Origin: CF-113 sp050695155
GTDB lineage: Bacteria; Chloroflexota; Ktedonobacteria; Ktedonobacterales; Ktedonobacteraceae
Reading direction: 5' to 3'
NCBI GenBank assembly: GCA_050695155.1
Contig: JBOGTO010000090.1
Span: 52,810 to 116,809 of the forward strand
DNA: 64,000 nucleotides
Part shown: positions 51,929 to 60,897 of the stretch, piece after piece
Layout: each line of letters begins with the position of its first letter
Position numbering within the stretch: the first letter of the stretch is position 1
Made by a program: the position numbers and the translations under genes
Notes under the pieces: model-generated
Told to the model about the DNA's origin: nothing
The model's database searches: none
The model's input: the letters and a program-made list of their open reading frames with translations, nothing else

Positions 51929-53293
51929 TTAATTTATCTGCTTATTACGCACGTAAGTTACAAATGTATCGCCGCGATCAAACTCATTGAGAAACATGCC
52001 AAAGCTGGTAAAACCTGGCGAAAAGAGTACGATGTCGCCCGGACGGCTCAGCGATACTGCGCAATCCATAGCTGCTTGAAAGTTATCGAATATACCGCGC
52101 ACCGGATCGGGTACGCCGAGCCTGTCCACTTCTTCCCGCAAAACGGGCAACAATTCGTCGGTACCTGTCCCTTTGAGCAATATTACGTCCCGGCAGCGCT
52201 GGGCGATCAGGCGCGGCCACTCGCCCAGCGGCAGATGTTTGGTATTGCCGCCCGCTACCAGCACCAGGGGTTCGTCAAACGTCTGGAGAGCGACCTGCCC
52301 GGCAACCGGCATAGTACTGGCCGAATCGTTGACGTAGCGCACACCATGAATAACCGCAACCTCTTGTAGACGATGCGGCACACCGCGAAAACTCTTTACA
52401 GTCGAGGCAATCACGTCATCGGCTATGCCAAGCAGCCGCGCCGTCGTGGTTGCCAGCAGGATGTTCTCAAGATTGTGCCTGCCAGGTAAGGGCGTATCTG
52501 TGAAAATAAAAGGGACGATTTCAGAGGAACCACGCGCGAAGCTGCCCCCGCGTTCCAGGCTGCTAAACCATGTTACGGAAGGAGCTTCTTCTCCTAAACG
52601 GCGCGTAATGGGATTATCGTAATTGAAAATTGCCAGGTCGCTCGCGCTCTGATGGCGGAAAATATTAGCCTTCGCCGCGATATAATCATCCATCGAGTCA
52701 TAGGTATCGAGATGGTCAGCATAGACGTTCGTCATTACGGCGACCGAGGGACTTCTCTTAAACGGCTCTAACCCGCTCAACTGCCAGCAAGAAAGCTCCA
52801 ATACGACCTGCGTTGCGGGTGTAATGGTAGGTAACAGGGAAAGCGTTTCCACACCCGAAACGTTTCCACCAAGCACGGCAGGCCGACCGGCAGCGCGTAC
52901 CATTTCGTAAATCAGGCTGGTGGTAGTGGTTTTGCCGCGCGTGCCGGTTATGCCAATGGTGCGACCGGGGCAAGCCTCAAAAAATAAAGCGATCTCCTGC
53001 ACAACATACGCGCCATGCTCGCGGGCCAGGCGCAGGTACGGAGAGTTGCGCTTCACTCCCGGCACCGGAATCACTATTTCAGCCCACAGAAAATCTTCAT
53101 CACGATGTTGTCCCAGCACATATTCGATAGGCAAACCTTCCAGCAAGCGGATGCTGGGTACCAGCAATTCAGTGGAGCGCAAATCCGTGACGCGCACAAC
53201 CGCGCCATGTTGCGCCGCGTAACGCGCCGAAGCTATACCCGACCCATTGACCCCCAGACCCATAATCAACGTGCGTTTTCCTTGAAAATTCAT
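51929..53293 (-). CDS. murD: UDP-N-acetylmuramoylalanine--D-glutamate ligase
   Basis: 454 residues from the ATG at 53293. A Mur ligase with three domains: N-terminal UDP-binding MGLGVNGSGIASARYA, central ATP-binding GITGTRGKTTTTSLI, and LELSCWQLSGL, NVYADHLDTY and VRYVNDSASTMP, with the C-terminal FSPGFTSFGMFLNEFDRGD that is typical for MurD. Adds D-Glu to UDP-MurNAc-Ala in the cytoplasm. It stands alone, outside the division/cell-wall cluster where murD normally lies, so this may be a second copy or the cluster is dispersed. Confidence 0.93.
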   Translation of the reverse strand: MNFQGKRTLIMGLGVNGSGIASARYAAQHGAVVRVTDLRSTELLVPSIRLLEGLPIEYVLGQHRDEDFLWAEIVIPVPGVKRNSPYLRLAREHGAYVVQEIALFFEACPGRTIGITGTRGKTTTTSLIYEMVRAAGRPAVLGGNVSGVETLSLLPTITPATQVVLELSCWQLSGLEPFKRSPSVAVMTNVYADHLDTYDSMDDYIAAKANIFRHQSASDLAIFNYDNPITRRLGEEAPSVTWFSSLERGGSFARGSSEIVPFIFTDTPLPGRHNLENILLATTTARLLGIADDVIASTVKSFRGVPHRLQEVAVIHGVRYVNDSASTMPVAGQVALQTFDEPLVLVAGGNTKHLPLGEWPRLIAQRCRDVILLKGTGTDELLPVLREEVDRLGVPDPVRGIFDNFQAAMDCAVSLSRPGDIVLFSPGFTSFGMFLNEFDRGDTFVTYVRNKQIN

Positions 53294-53386
53294 ATAATTG
53301 CTTTCTCTTTGTGATTTCAAGACCTATTGCCTTTAATATGGCATCATAATAACACATGCCAGACAGAAATTCTCATAAAAAAAAGG

Positions 53387-53392
53387 TATAAT
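53387..53392 (+). promoter_or_regulatory. -10 box upstream of histidine kinase
   Basis: TATAAT, about 100 bp before the kinase ATG; no good -35 was found. Confidence 0.35.
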
Positions 53393-53495
53393 ATACTCAA
53401 GAGAATATGCCCTGATAGAATTCGTAAAAGCAGGGTCAGAGTTGAAAAACTATGTTTTAGCATACGTGTCAGTGGAGCTAGAAACTATATAATTT

Positions 53496-56231
53496 ATGGA
53501 GACTGAACTATCCACGCCACTTGAATTTATGCTGGCACACGCGCCGGTTGGTCTTGCTGTACTGGACGCGGCCACTTTGCGTGTAAGCTACGCCAATCCG
53601 TTTTTCCTCTCATTACTGGATAACCCCTGGCGTTCTCAAGAAGCGGCAGGCCAATTTTTACAAGAATTACTGCCGCCCAACGCGCATTTGGCAATTGAAG
53701 CACAGCTGCGCGAGGGGAGCGTGAAGCGGCAAACGCTACATTTTAACGACATTCCCTACGAAGGCTTCCTTGAAACGCGCGGGCGCACGTACTGGAATGT
53801 TTCCATCGAACCGGACTGGCAAGGCTCGCTTTCCTCCCTCTTCGCCAACTCGGCGTTGGCAGAGACAGATAGACCTGCCCAACTCTTGCTGTTTACCATC
53901 GAGGACGTGACGGATAAGATGCGCTCGCGTATGCATATCAACGCCATTCACCACATTTCCTCCGCCATTGCCGGGCCATTCGCGCTGCCCCAGGTACTCG
54001 ACCGTATACTCCTGGCAGTGCAGGAACTGGTAGGCTCAACGCGCTGCGCTATCCTGCTAATCGAGGACTCAATTTCAGGCGACCAGGACAGCCATTTACA
54101 AACACCAGAATACATAAGAGATACTCCACCTCGAGTAACTATTGCGGCGCAGAAAGGCTTGCATCTCAGTTCACAGAGCTGGCGGCCACACGTCGGCGAG
54201 CAATTGCTGCTGGGTCAGGTGATGCAAACGCGCCAGTCGTTGATAATCCCGAACACCTATCTCCAACCCGAAATCGAGTTTCCTTTACTGGATGATGACG
54301 GTACGCCCCGCCGCCCAGGCTCTGTCATCTGCGTCCCCATCTTTGAGCCTGTAGCCGCCAGGGATACTCATTCTGGAGCCATTCTGGGATCAATCGAGGT
54401 CTATCACCGGCGCGCGCGTGGGCTGCCAGCCGAGGAAGTCGCATTACTGGAACAATTCGCGCAACAGGTCGGGCTGGCTATCCAGAATGCCCGTTTCTTC
54501 CTGACCATTGATCGCCACGCCAGAGACGCCCGGCGGCAGGCGCGCCAACGAGAAAATGTCATGCAGGCCATCCCCGATGGCGTAATCCTTTATGATGCAA
54601 GGTGGCGCGTCGCTGACACTAACAGCGTCATACGCCAGTTACTCGGCTGGTCAGACGATGTAATCGGGCTGCATTTCAACGAAGCCCTGGCGCGCAGCAC
54701 CGCTATCTTCCTTGACAGATCACCCTCGTTTCAAGATATGGTGGCGGGTCTGGAGCAACACCCCAACGAAAATCGCGTAGACGAGTTTAAAATGATTGGC
54801 GCGGACAGAAAACTCTACGCCATACGTCGCTCGAAAGCGCCTATCTCGGACGAGCAAGGCAACATCTTTGCCTATGTAGTGCTGTATCACGATGTTACCG
54901 AGCAGGCGACAGCACGCGAGCAGATTGAGAATGAGGTCAAAACCCGCACAGCAGAACTGGCACAGCGCAACCAGGCCCTGGAAGAAGCACAAAATGCGCT
55001 GGAATTAGAACACAGCCGCCTCGATGTGCTGCTGGCCTATCTGCCATCGGGTGTGCTACTGGTTTCCGCCAGTGATAACAGCGTCATCGTAAGCAATCGA
55101 CAAACCGCGCAACTGTTGCAGCGCATGGGATGGCAACCCGGCAACGGCTCATCCTCGCTGTATGATGATCTGGATAGCGCATCCGAGCGCATTATCGGTG
55201 TCAACATTGAAGAAGTGTTCAGAAGTATAGAAGCGCTGGGAACATCCGGCGAGGAATTGCCCTACGAAGAGCAACCACTCTATCTGGCGCTGTATAAAGG
55301 TGAAGCCAGCGAAGCCGAATTACATATTATCCAACCAGACGGGCAGCCGCTCTATTTGCTGGTCAATGCCGCTCCCCTGCGGGTCAGCGGAAGGGCATTT
55401 ACTGACGCGGTAATGGTTATTCAGGATATTACGCGCATCAAGGCGTTGGAACGCGCGCGCGAAGACTTCTTTACCGGCATGGCGCACGAACTGAAAACGC
55501 CGCTCGCCAATATTCGCGCCCACTTGAGCGCGTTGCAGGCCAGTGATTACGAATGGTCAGTCGGAGAGCAAATGGAGTTCTTACAGACCGCCGACGAACA
55601 GGTAGAGCGTCTGGTAGGTATGATTAACCATTTTCTCGATGCATCACGCATTGAAGCAGGTGCATTACGCCTGGACCTGGAACCTGTTTTGCTGCCAGAA
55701 CTTTTTGAGGATGTACAGGAACGCCTGGAAGCGTTGATTGCATCCTCAAAGCGCTCCCTGGCTATACACATTGACCAGGGCGTGCCTGCTGTGCTGGCTG
55801 ATTATGAACTGATCGTCAGCGTACTCACCAATCTGCTCAGCAACGCTTTTCGCTACGCGCCCGAAGGGGGTACCGTGCGCTTAGAAGCTGTGTTACTGTA
55901 TAATACAGGTGGGGACAAGCCGACGGGCATTGAGTTGCGCGTTATTGATCGCGGCTCAGGCATCACACCAGAGCGACAGGCGGAGTTGTTTACGCGCTTT
56001 AGCACCTTCGCTGCCATGCGACGCCCGGAGGCGAATCGTCCAGGACAACCAGAAATCGCGCAACGCGGCAGCGCGCGCTGGAGTCCGGCTACCGGACTCG
56101 GATTGTATATCAGTCGCGGCATTGTCGAAGCGCATGGCAGTAAGCTAATCCTGCACAGCGTGCCTGGCGAAGGCACCACTTTCGCTTTCGAGCTGGGCAT
56201 TGCCAGCCCGGTAATACACGAAGTCTCATGA
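53496..56231 (+). CDS. Cytoplasmic multi-sensor histidine kinase (PAS-GAF-PAS-PAS)
   Basis: 911 residues, no membrane segment. PAS-like domain (about 1-135), GAF domain (about 150-345: VLDRILLAVQELVGSTRCAI ... LLEQFAQQVGLAIQNARFF), second PAS (about 350-480), coiled coil (about 480-510), third PAS (about 510-650), HisKA with phospho-acceptor His664 in GMAHELKTPLANI, and HATPase_c with N-box NLLSNAFRYAPEGG, G1 VIDRGSGI and G2 TGLGLYISRGIV. It senses an intracellular signal, possibly redox or a small ligand. The cognate response regulator starts seven bases after the stop. Confidence 0.93.
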   Translation: METELSTPLEFMLAHAPVGLAVLDAATLRVSYANPFFLSLLDNPWRSQEAAGQFLQELLPPNAHLAIEAQLREGSVKRQTLHFNDIPYEGFLETRGRTYWNVSIEPDWQGSLSSLFANSALAETDRPAQLLLFTIEDVTDKMRSRMHINAIHHISSAIAGPFALPQVLDRILLAVQELVGSTRCAILLIEDSISGDQDSHLQTPEYIRDTPPRVTIAAQKGLHLSSQSWRPHVGEQLLLGQVMQTRQSLIIPNTYLQPEIEFPLLDDDGTPRRPGSVICVPIFEPVAARDTHSGAILGSIEVYHRRARGLPAEEVALLEQFAQQVGLAIQNARFFLTIDRHARDARRQARQRENVMQAIPDGVILYDARWRVADTNSVIRQLLGWSDDVIGLHFNEALARSTAIFLDRSPSFQDMVAGLEQHPNENRVDEFKMIGADRKLYAIRRSKAPISDEQGNIFAYVVLYHDVTEQATAREQIENEVKTRTAELAQRNQALEEAQNALELEHSRLDVLLAYLPSGVLLVSASDNSVIVSNRQTAQLLQRMGWQPGNGSSSLYDDLDSASERIIGVNIEEVFRSIEALGTSGEELPYEEQPLYLALYKGEASEAELHIIQPDGQPLYLLVNAAPLRVSGRAFTDAVMVIQDITRIKALERAREDFFTGMAHELKTPLANIRAHLSALQASDYEWSVGEQMEFLQTADEQVERLVGMINHFLDASRIEAGALRLDLEPVLLPELFEDVQERLEALIASSKRSLAIHIDQGVPAVLADYELIVSVLTNLLSNAFRYAPEGGTVRLEAVLLYNTGGDKPTGIELRVIDRGSGITPERQAELFTRFSTFAAMRRPEANRPGQPEIAQRGSARWSPATGLGLYISRGIVEAHGSKLILHSVPGEGTTFAFELGIASPVIHEVS

Positions 56232-56238
56232 GGGATAT

Positions 56239-56997
56239 ATGACCACTACTGATCGTAAGCTGCGCATACTTTGCGTCGAGGATGATCCGCAGATGCGCTC
56301 GTTTTTACTGGCGCAACTGCGGGCCAGGGGACATCAGGTACAGACGGTGCGCGACGGCGCGCAGGCAATCGATCAGGCCGCCATCTTTGAGCCGGAACTG
56401 GTGCTGCTCGACCTCGCGCTACCCACGCTGGATGGGTTGGCCTTCTTGCGTCGCCTGCGTGAATGGAGCAGAGCCACCGTTATCGTACTTTCAGCCCGAG
56501 ACGAGGAATCGGTGAAGATCCGGGCGCTAGACTCAGGCGCGGACGATTACCTGACCAAGCCCTTTAGCCTCAATGAATTGTTGGCGCGTGTGCGAGCTGC
56601 CATGCGCCGCGCGGACGAGGCCGCGCGTTTGCGCAGCGGCGGTCCCGGCGGCGATCAAGCACGCGCCATCTATCGCTGCGGTGGTTCCAACGGCCTTATG
56701 GTAGATTTTGCACACCGGCAGGTACGCTCCGGCGGCAAAGAGGTTCACCTGACCCCCACCGAATACGACCTACTCAGCGAACTGACCCGCAACGCTGGCA
56801 AAGTGCTGACGCACCGCGAACTGCTCCAGCGCGTGTGGGGACCGGACTATAGCGGCGAAAATACCTACCTCCGTACCTTCATACGCCACCTGCGCCGCAA
56901 GCTCGAACCAGACCCGACTCAGCCACGCTTCCTGCTCAACGAGCTGGGAGTTGGGTATTACGTGCCGCTGCCGGATGGAGAAGTTGAACCTCAATAA
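56239..56997 (+). CDS. OmpR/PhoB-family response regulator
   Basis: 252 residues. Receiver domain with acidic pair ED (14-16), phospho-acceptor Asp58 in LVLLDLALP, Thr/Ser switch in VIVLSARDE and Lys in YLTKPFSLNEL. The C-terminal winged helix (about 140-245: HLTPTEYDLLSELTRNAGKV, YLRTFIRHLRRKLEPDP) is of the KdpE/PhoB type. It partners the kinase directly upstream and is co-transcribed with it. Target genes are unknown. ATG with GAGGGA upstream. Confidence 0.95.
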   Translation: MTTTDRKLRILCVEDDPQMRSFLLAQLRARGHQVQTVRDGAQAIDQAAIFEPELVLLDLALPTLDGLAFLRRLREWSRATVIVLSARDEESVKIRALDSGADDYLTKPFSLNELLARVRAAMRRADEAARLRSGGPGGDQARAIYRCGGSNGLMVDFAHRQVRSGGKEVHLTPTEYDLLSELTRNAGKVLTHRELLQRVWGPDYSGENTYLRTFIRHLRRKLEPDPTQPRFLLNELGVGYYVPLPDGEVEPQ

Positions 56998-57170
56998 TGA
57001 AAGAATGTTCATTTACCTTATCCCTTTTCACGTAAATTTCACAATGCTCAGCGATTTTTCACGTCTTTATCACCCATCCTCATGTACAATACCTCCTAAG
57101 AGAGATAGACTCTCTCTACATCGCACCGGCGGTGGTACCGCAACACAATTCAAATCTGTGCGGAAGCAGG

Positions 57171-57680
57171 ATGTCGGTCATGCCAGATGACGCTGCAACA
57201 AACACTCAGCCGGTTGGCGGTCATAGTTCTTTCAAAAATACCACGTTGGGTGGTGTGCGAGATTTCGCGCAAACGTTACACGCTCACGTTAAGGAGTCAG
57301 CTACACTGTATCGCATACTCCTGGTTGAGGATGATGTTACACTGGCTAATCTTGAAGCCGACATACTCACCGCGCGCGGGTATGTCGTATCACTGGCGAC
57401 CAATGGAGAAACGGCGATCATGGCGCTCCACCAGAATATTCCCGACCTGGTTTTGCTCGATCTCGACCTTTCTGGCGCAACCACAGGCTGGGATGTATTC
57501 AAGGTTTTACGCAGTTATTCAAGCGCGCCGGTGTTGCTTACCAGCGCAAAATCGACCATTCGTAGTTACATCCGTAGGCAGGGAGAACCCAGGTCAACGC
57601 TGGATCACCTTCCGAAACCGTATCCTTTACAGGCACTTCTCAAGCGCATCGAACGCATGTTGGCGATTACGCCTCAGTAG
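57171..57680 (+). CDS. Stand-alone receiver-domain protein
   Basis: 169 residues from the ATG at 57171 (57180 is also possible). A 45-residue polar N-terminus precedes a receiver domain with LLVEDDVTLANLEADIL, phospho-acceptor Asp97 in LVLLDLDL, PVLLTSAK and HLPKPYPLQALL. No output domain, so it probably passes phosphate or binds a partner, or competes for the upstream kinase. Follows the kinase/regulator pair 170 nt downstream on the same strand. Confidence 0.85.
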   Translation: MSVMPDDAATNTQPVGGHSSFKNTTLGGVRDFAQTLHAHVKESATLYRILLVEDDVTLANLEADILTARGYVVSLATNGETAIMALHQNIPDLVLLDLDLSGATTGWDVFKVLRSYSSAPVLLTSAKSTIRSYIRRQGEPRSTLDHLPKPYPLQALLKRIERMLAITPQ

Positions 57681-57709
57681 CTGTTTTACAGCCATAGAAG
57701 GAGGATGAC

Positions 57710-57901
57710 ATGGACCGCAAGGAAGACCGTGAAATTCTGCGTAAGGGAGGATTTGCCGAGAGCGAAATGAAACAATTGAGCCAGCTTCGCAAAGAGCACA
57801 ACGAGCGCGAGCGGCTCAGAGTTCTCGCTGAAAATCGCAGGATGGAGTTTGTGCGCTGGCTAGTTGACAAAGGGAAGTTATCGGAGCAGGTCGCTTCATA
57901 A
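57710..57901 (+). CDS. Small charged protein
   Basis: 63 residues preceded by GAAGGAGGA seven bases upstream of the ATG, one of the best ribosome sites in the window. Highly charged and helical (KEDREILRKGGFAESEMKQL, LRKEHNERERLRVLAENRR), ending WLVDKGKLSEQVAS. No family recognised. Lies between the receiver protein and a strong terminator, so it is probably the last gene of the signalling operon. Confidence 0.65.
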   Translation: MDRKEDREILRKGGFAESEMKQLSQLRKEHNERERLRVLAENRRMEFVRWLVDKGKLSEQVAS

Positions 57902-57904
57902 AAT

Positions 57905-57951
57905 AAAGAGGGTTCCACGAGCAAAGCAATGCTGCTCGTGGAACCCTCTTT
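57905..57951. terminator. Bidirectional terminator, 19-bp perfect stem
   Basis: Arms 57905-57923 and 57933-57951, loop aagcaatgc, A3 at one side and T3-T4 at the other. Separates the signalling operon (+) from acuC-acuA (-). Confidence 0.85.
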
Positions 57952-57978
57952 TGCGTTACATCAATACAAAAGTCTAAA

Positions 57979-59979
57979 TTACAATCTGGAAAGGTTAGGA
58001 GAACTCAGCAATCGGTTCAGGAATTGGCTGGCAACGCGCGAGTCAACACGCTTGCCTATGCGAGCAAGCAAGATATTGGCAGGCTCCAGGCTGACGTTTG
58101 GCTCGGTGGTGGGATACTCAGCGAAGCCCTGTGAGGCAAACAGCCGCGCAATCATCTCACGGTATTGGAAGACACTGATGCCCAGGTCCTCGGTATCCCA
58201 GTGCCACGATAGACCCAGAGCGAACAGGATAATATCTTCCAGCGCATCCAGCTCGAGCGCGAAAGACAGTAGTTGGCGCGCTACGCCCAGGCTACGCCAG
58301 TTTGAACTCACCTCGATAGCGACTTCATAAACGTTCTCCAATCCCTCCCACCATTCATCGCCGGGTGCCAGCGTCACCTCACCAACAATCACGCCTTCAG
58401 GAGTATGGGCGAGCGTCAGGGCGCAATCAGGTCGCCGGGAGATGCCCATTAATAGTTGCAGTTCGCGCTCAGGCAAACGAGCAAAGGCGTGTAGCCCGCT
58501 ATCGGCGGTCAGGCGCTCGACCAGCGAGGGCGGGCAGAAGTCGCGCAACAGCAACGCTCCTTTCGGCGTTTCAATCGTTTTACTGCGCGAAGGGGTAGCC
58601 GTGCCTTGCAGGTGCAAGAGATCAAACAGCCCGGCTAGCGGTGAGTGGTGACGCGCCGCCGGAAATGCCTGGCGCACAGAAGGCGGCACCAGTAAATGGC
58701 GCGCTAGCGCGACCGTATGGCGATTAGTGTTACTGATTGACCAGCGCCGGGGCTGCGCGGGAAAATCTTCCGGGCGATCCCGAAACAACAGTGGGAAAAC
58801 CGATGCAGTGGCGGACTTGCCCATCACCTCCTGCGCGGCCTGCTCTTGTTGTTCAATAGCCTGCCAGGCAGATCGCCAGCGCTCGACCCAGGCATCGGGC
58901 AGCGAAGCGGGCAACACCTGTTCCGACATCTCAGCCCATACCATGCCCCAGGCGCGCGGAACCACGCGGTAGAGATCATATCCACCACCGCCCAACGCGA
59001 ACCAGCGCCCCTGACAATAGGTATGCGCAAGAGAGTGCGCCAGTTTAATCTGCGCCTCAATACCGCGCATAGTCAAACTGAGATGCGTGAGCGGGTCCCA
59101 GGCGTGCGTATCGCATCCATGTTGCGTGACGATCACATCGGGCGCGAAAGAAATAACCAGGGGCGTCAAGAGAGATTCGATGGCTTCAATATACGAATCG
59201 TCCTCGGTAAATGGTTCCAGAGGGACATTGATGGAATAACCGCGCCCCAGGCTATTGCCAAGTTCAAGCACATCGCCCGTGCCAGGGAAGAGATAGCGCC
59301 CCGTCTCATGCAGTGAAACGGTCATGACGCGCGGCTCATCATAGAATGCGCGTTGCACGCCATCGCCGTGATGAGCATCGAAATCGATATACAGAATCTT
59401 TGCCTCGCTTGCCCGTAGCGCATGGGCAATGGCTACCGCAATATCGTTATACACGCAGAAGCCTGAAGCGCGGTCTACCCAGGCATGGTGCAACCCGCCT
59501 GCTGGATGAAAAACGTGCAAGGGTCTTTCCTCAACTGATTTGAACACGCCACCCTCCGGCAAGCCCATCACCGCGCTTAACGCAATCAGGGAGCCACCCG
59601 CGATAGTAGCTGTGACTTCATGCATTCCTGCCAGCACAGGCGTGTCGCCATCGGCAAAACCATATTTGAGTGCAAGCTGAGAAAGCCGCTGCTGCTCCTC
59701 TTTATCCTGCGGTTCGCCCTTGCTCAGTTCTTGCACTGCCGCGATATATACGGCGGAATGCGCCAGGCCCAGTTCTTCCGTCGTCGCCGGGCGCAAAGGG
59801 AGCGCCAACGCATCATCATTGGGATGCCAGAGGTCACATTGCTCAAGCAAATCCATCAAGGCGGCTATACGAGCAGGCTGCAACGGATGTTCCGCCCCGA
59901 AGTTGTAGTGCAACTCATCTGGATGAAATATCAAACGCGCTCTCGGCGCGATATTCTTTTCTGGCGTCGCGTTGCTCAT
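57979..59979 (-). CDS. AcuC-like deacetylase fused to AcuA-like acetyltransferase
   Basis: 666 residues from the ATG at 59979, one base after the acuB stop (GGGGAAG ten bases upstream). Residues about 1-390 are a class I/AcuC histone-deacetylase fold: HPAGGLHHA with the His pair, YIDFDAHHGDGVQ with the metal Asp/His, HGCDTHAWDPL with the second Asp, and GGGGYDLYR with the transition-state Tyr. Residues about 470-660 are a GNAT domain (ALTLAHTPEGVIVGEVTLAP, SSNWRSLGVARQLL) resembling AcuA. In Bacillus AcuA acetylates and AcuC deacetylates acetyl-CoA synthetase; here both opposing activities are on one chain. Confidence 0.85.
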   Translation of the reverse strand: MSNATPEKNIAPRARLIFHPDELHYNFGAEHPLQPARIAALMDLLEQCDLWHPNDDALALPLRPATTEELGLAHSAVYIAAVQELSKGEPQDKEEQQRLSQLALKYGFADGDTPVLAGMHEVTATIAGGSLIALSAVMGLPEGGVFKSVEERPLHVFHPAGGLHHAWVDRASGFCVYNDIAVAIAHALRASEAKILYIDFDAHHGDGVQRAFYDEPRVMTVSLHETGRYLFPGTGDVLELGNSLGRGYSINVPLEPFTEDDSYIEAIESLLTPLVISFAPDVIVTQHGCDTHAWDPLTHLSLTMRGIEAQIKLAHSLAHTYCQGRWFALGGGGYDLYRVVPRAWGMVWAEMSEQVLPASLPDAWVERWRSAWQAIEQQEQAAQEVMGKSATASVFPLLFRDRPEDFPAQPRRWSISNTNRHTVALARHLLVPPSVRQAFPAARHHSPLAGLFDLLHLQGTATPSRSKTIETPKGALLLRDFCPPSLVERLTADSGLHAFARLPERELQLLMGISRRPDCALTLAHTPEGVIVGEVTLAPGDEWWEGLENVYEVAIEVSSNWRSLGVARQLLSFALELDALEDIILFALGLSWHWDTEDLGISVFQYREMIARLFASQGFAEYPTTEPNVSLEPANILLARIGKRVDSRVASQFLNRLLSSPNLSRL

Positions 59980-59980
59980 C

Positions 59981-60712
59981 TTACTGCGCTTCCCCATAGG
60001 CATAATCTATATGCTCCTCCTGTAAACGCACCAGTAGAGGTGCGGGATGAATCGTTCCCAGGCGCACCGTTGCGGAGAGCGGCACTTTCCCTTCCAGCGG
60101 TGCCGCCAACACGCTGCGCACCTGTATATGTAGCTCGGCAGCCAGGGCCAGTGTTTTTGCCAGGGGTGTAAGATCGCCCAGAGGTAGCTGAATACTCAAC
60201 TGCATACCCGGCTCAAAGGCTCCCAGCGCGCGCGCCAGCGCCATCAATAAATCGCTGCGCGTGAGCAACCCTACCAGCAAAGGCTGGGATAACGCTTCAT
60301 CTTGTAGCCCACCAGAAGTTTGTTCGGGGCGCTCATACTCCACGACAGGCAAACAATTCAGGCCGCGCTCGACAAGCATCTGAGCGGCAGCCGCGACGCT
60401 GGTAGTAGGCGTAACGCGCATGGTAGCGCGGTGCATCACCTCAAGTACGCGCCGTTCTCCCCAGGGTTGGCGCAATATATCACTCGAACTGGTTCCCACC
60501 GCTGCCGCCATATCAATATCCTGCGAGGTCAGCAAACCTTCCAGCACCGGGCGTTTGCCCTGACCTGTATTGATACTTCCGAAAGGGGGCGCTGTTCTTA
60601 CAACGGGAAGATGATGAAATTGATACTGGCGCAACAGGTTGGCAGCATGACTCAGTGTATCATCTGGCACGACCGTGATAAGTTTGGTCGCCATAACTTC
60701 GCTTACTATCAT
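59981..60712 (-). CDS. acuB: AcuB-like CBS-domain protein
   Basis: 243 residues from the ATG at 60712 (GAGG about ten bases upstream). Two CBS domains (about 1-165: MATKLITVVPDDTLSHAANL; VMHRATMRVTPTTSVAAAAQ) followed by a C-terminal beta-alpha domain of the ACT type. Size and order match Bacillus AcuB, the third member of the acuABC operon. Because the next gene carries AcuC and AcuA domains, the assignment is well supported by context. It probably binds a nucleotide and regulates the acetylation module. Confidence 0.85.
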   Translation of the reverse strand: MIVSEVMATKLITVVPDDTLSHAANLLRQYQFHHLPVVRTAPPFGSINTGQGKRPVLEGLLTSQDIDMAAAVGTSSSDILRQPWGERRVLEVMHRATMRVTPTTSVAAAAQMLVERGLNCLPVVEYERPEQTSGGLQDEALSQPLLVGLLTRSDLLMALARALGAFEPGMQLSIQLPLGDLTPLAKTLALAAELHIQVRSVLAAPLEGKVPLSATVRLGTIHPAPLLVRLQEEHIDYAYGEAQ

Positions 60713-60897
60713 ATCGCTCAGGTCCTCAACCCTTTGACTCTGTTCTTTGCTTCTGCTGTAATGATAGCACAAACTCATGGTCCGGGTGCAGCGTTTGCAA
60801 CTCCAGAAAAGTCTTTTCGTAAAGTTGATTATAGAGTATAGTCAAAGGAAGCGTCGTAGTTTTGCCTTTGAATTGCAGATTTGATTGGAGCGCGCGC

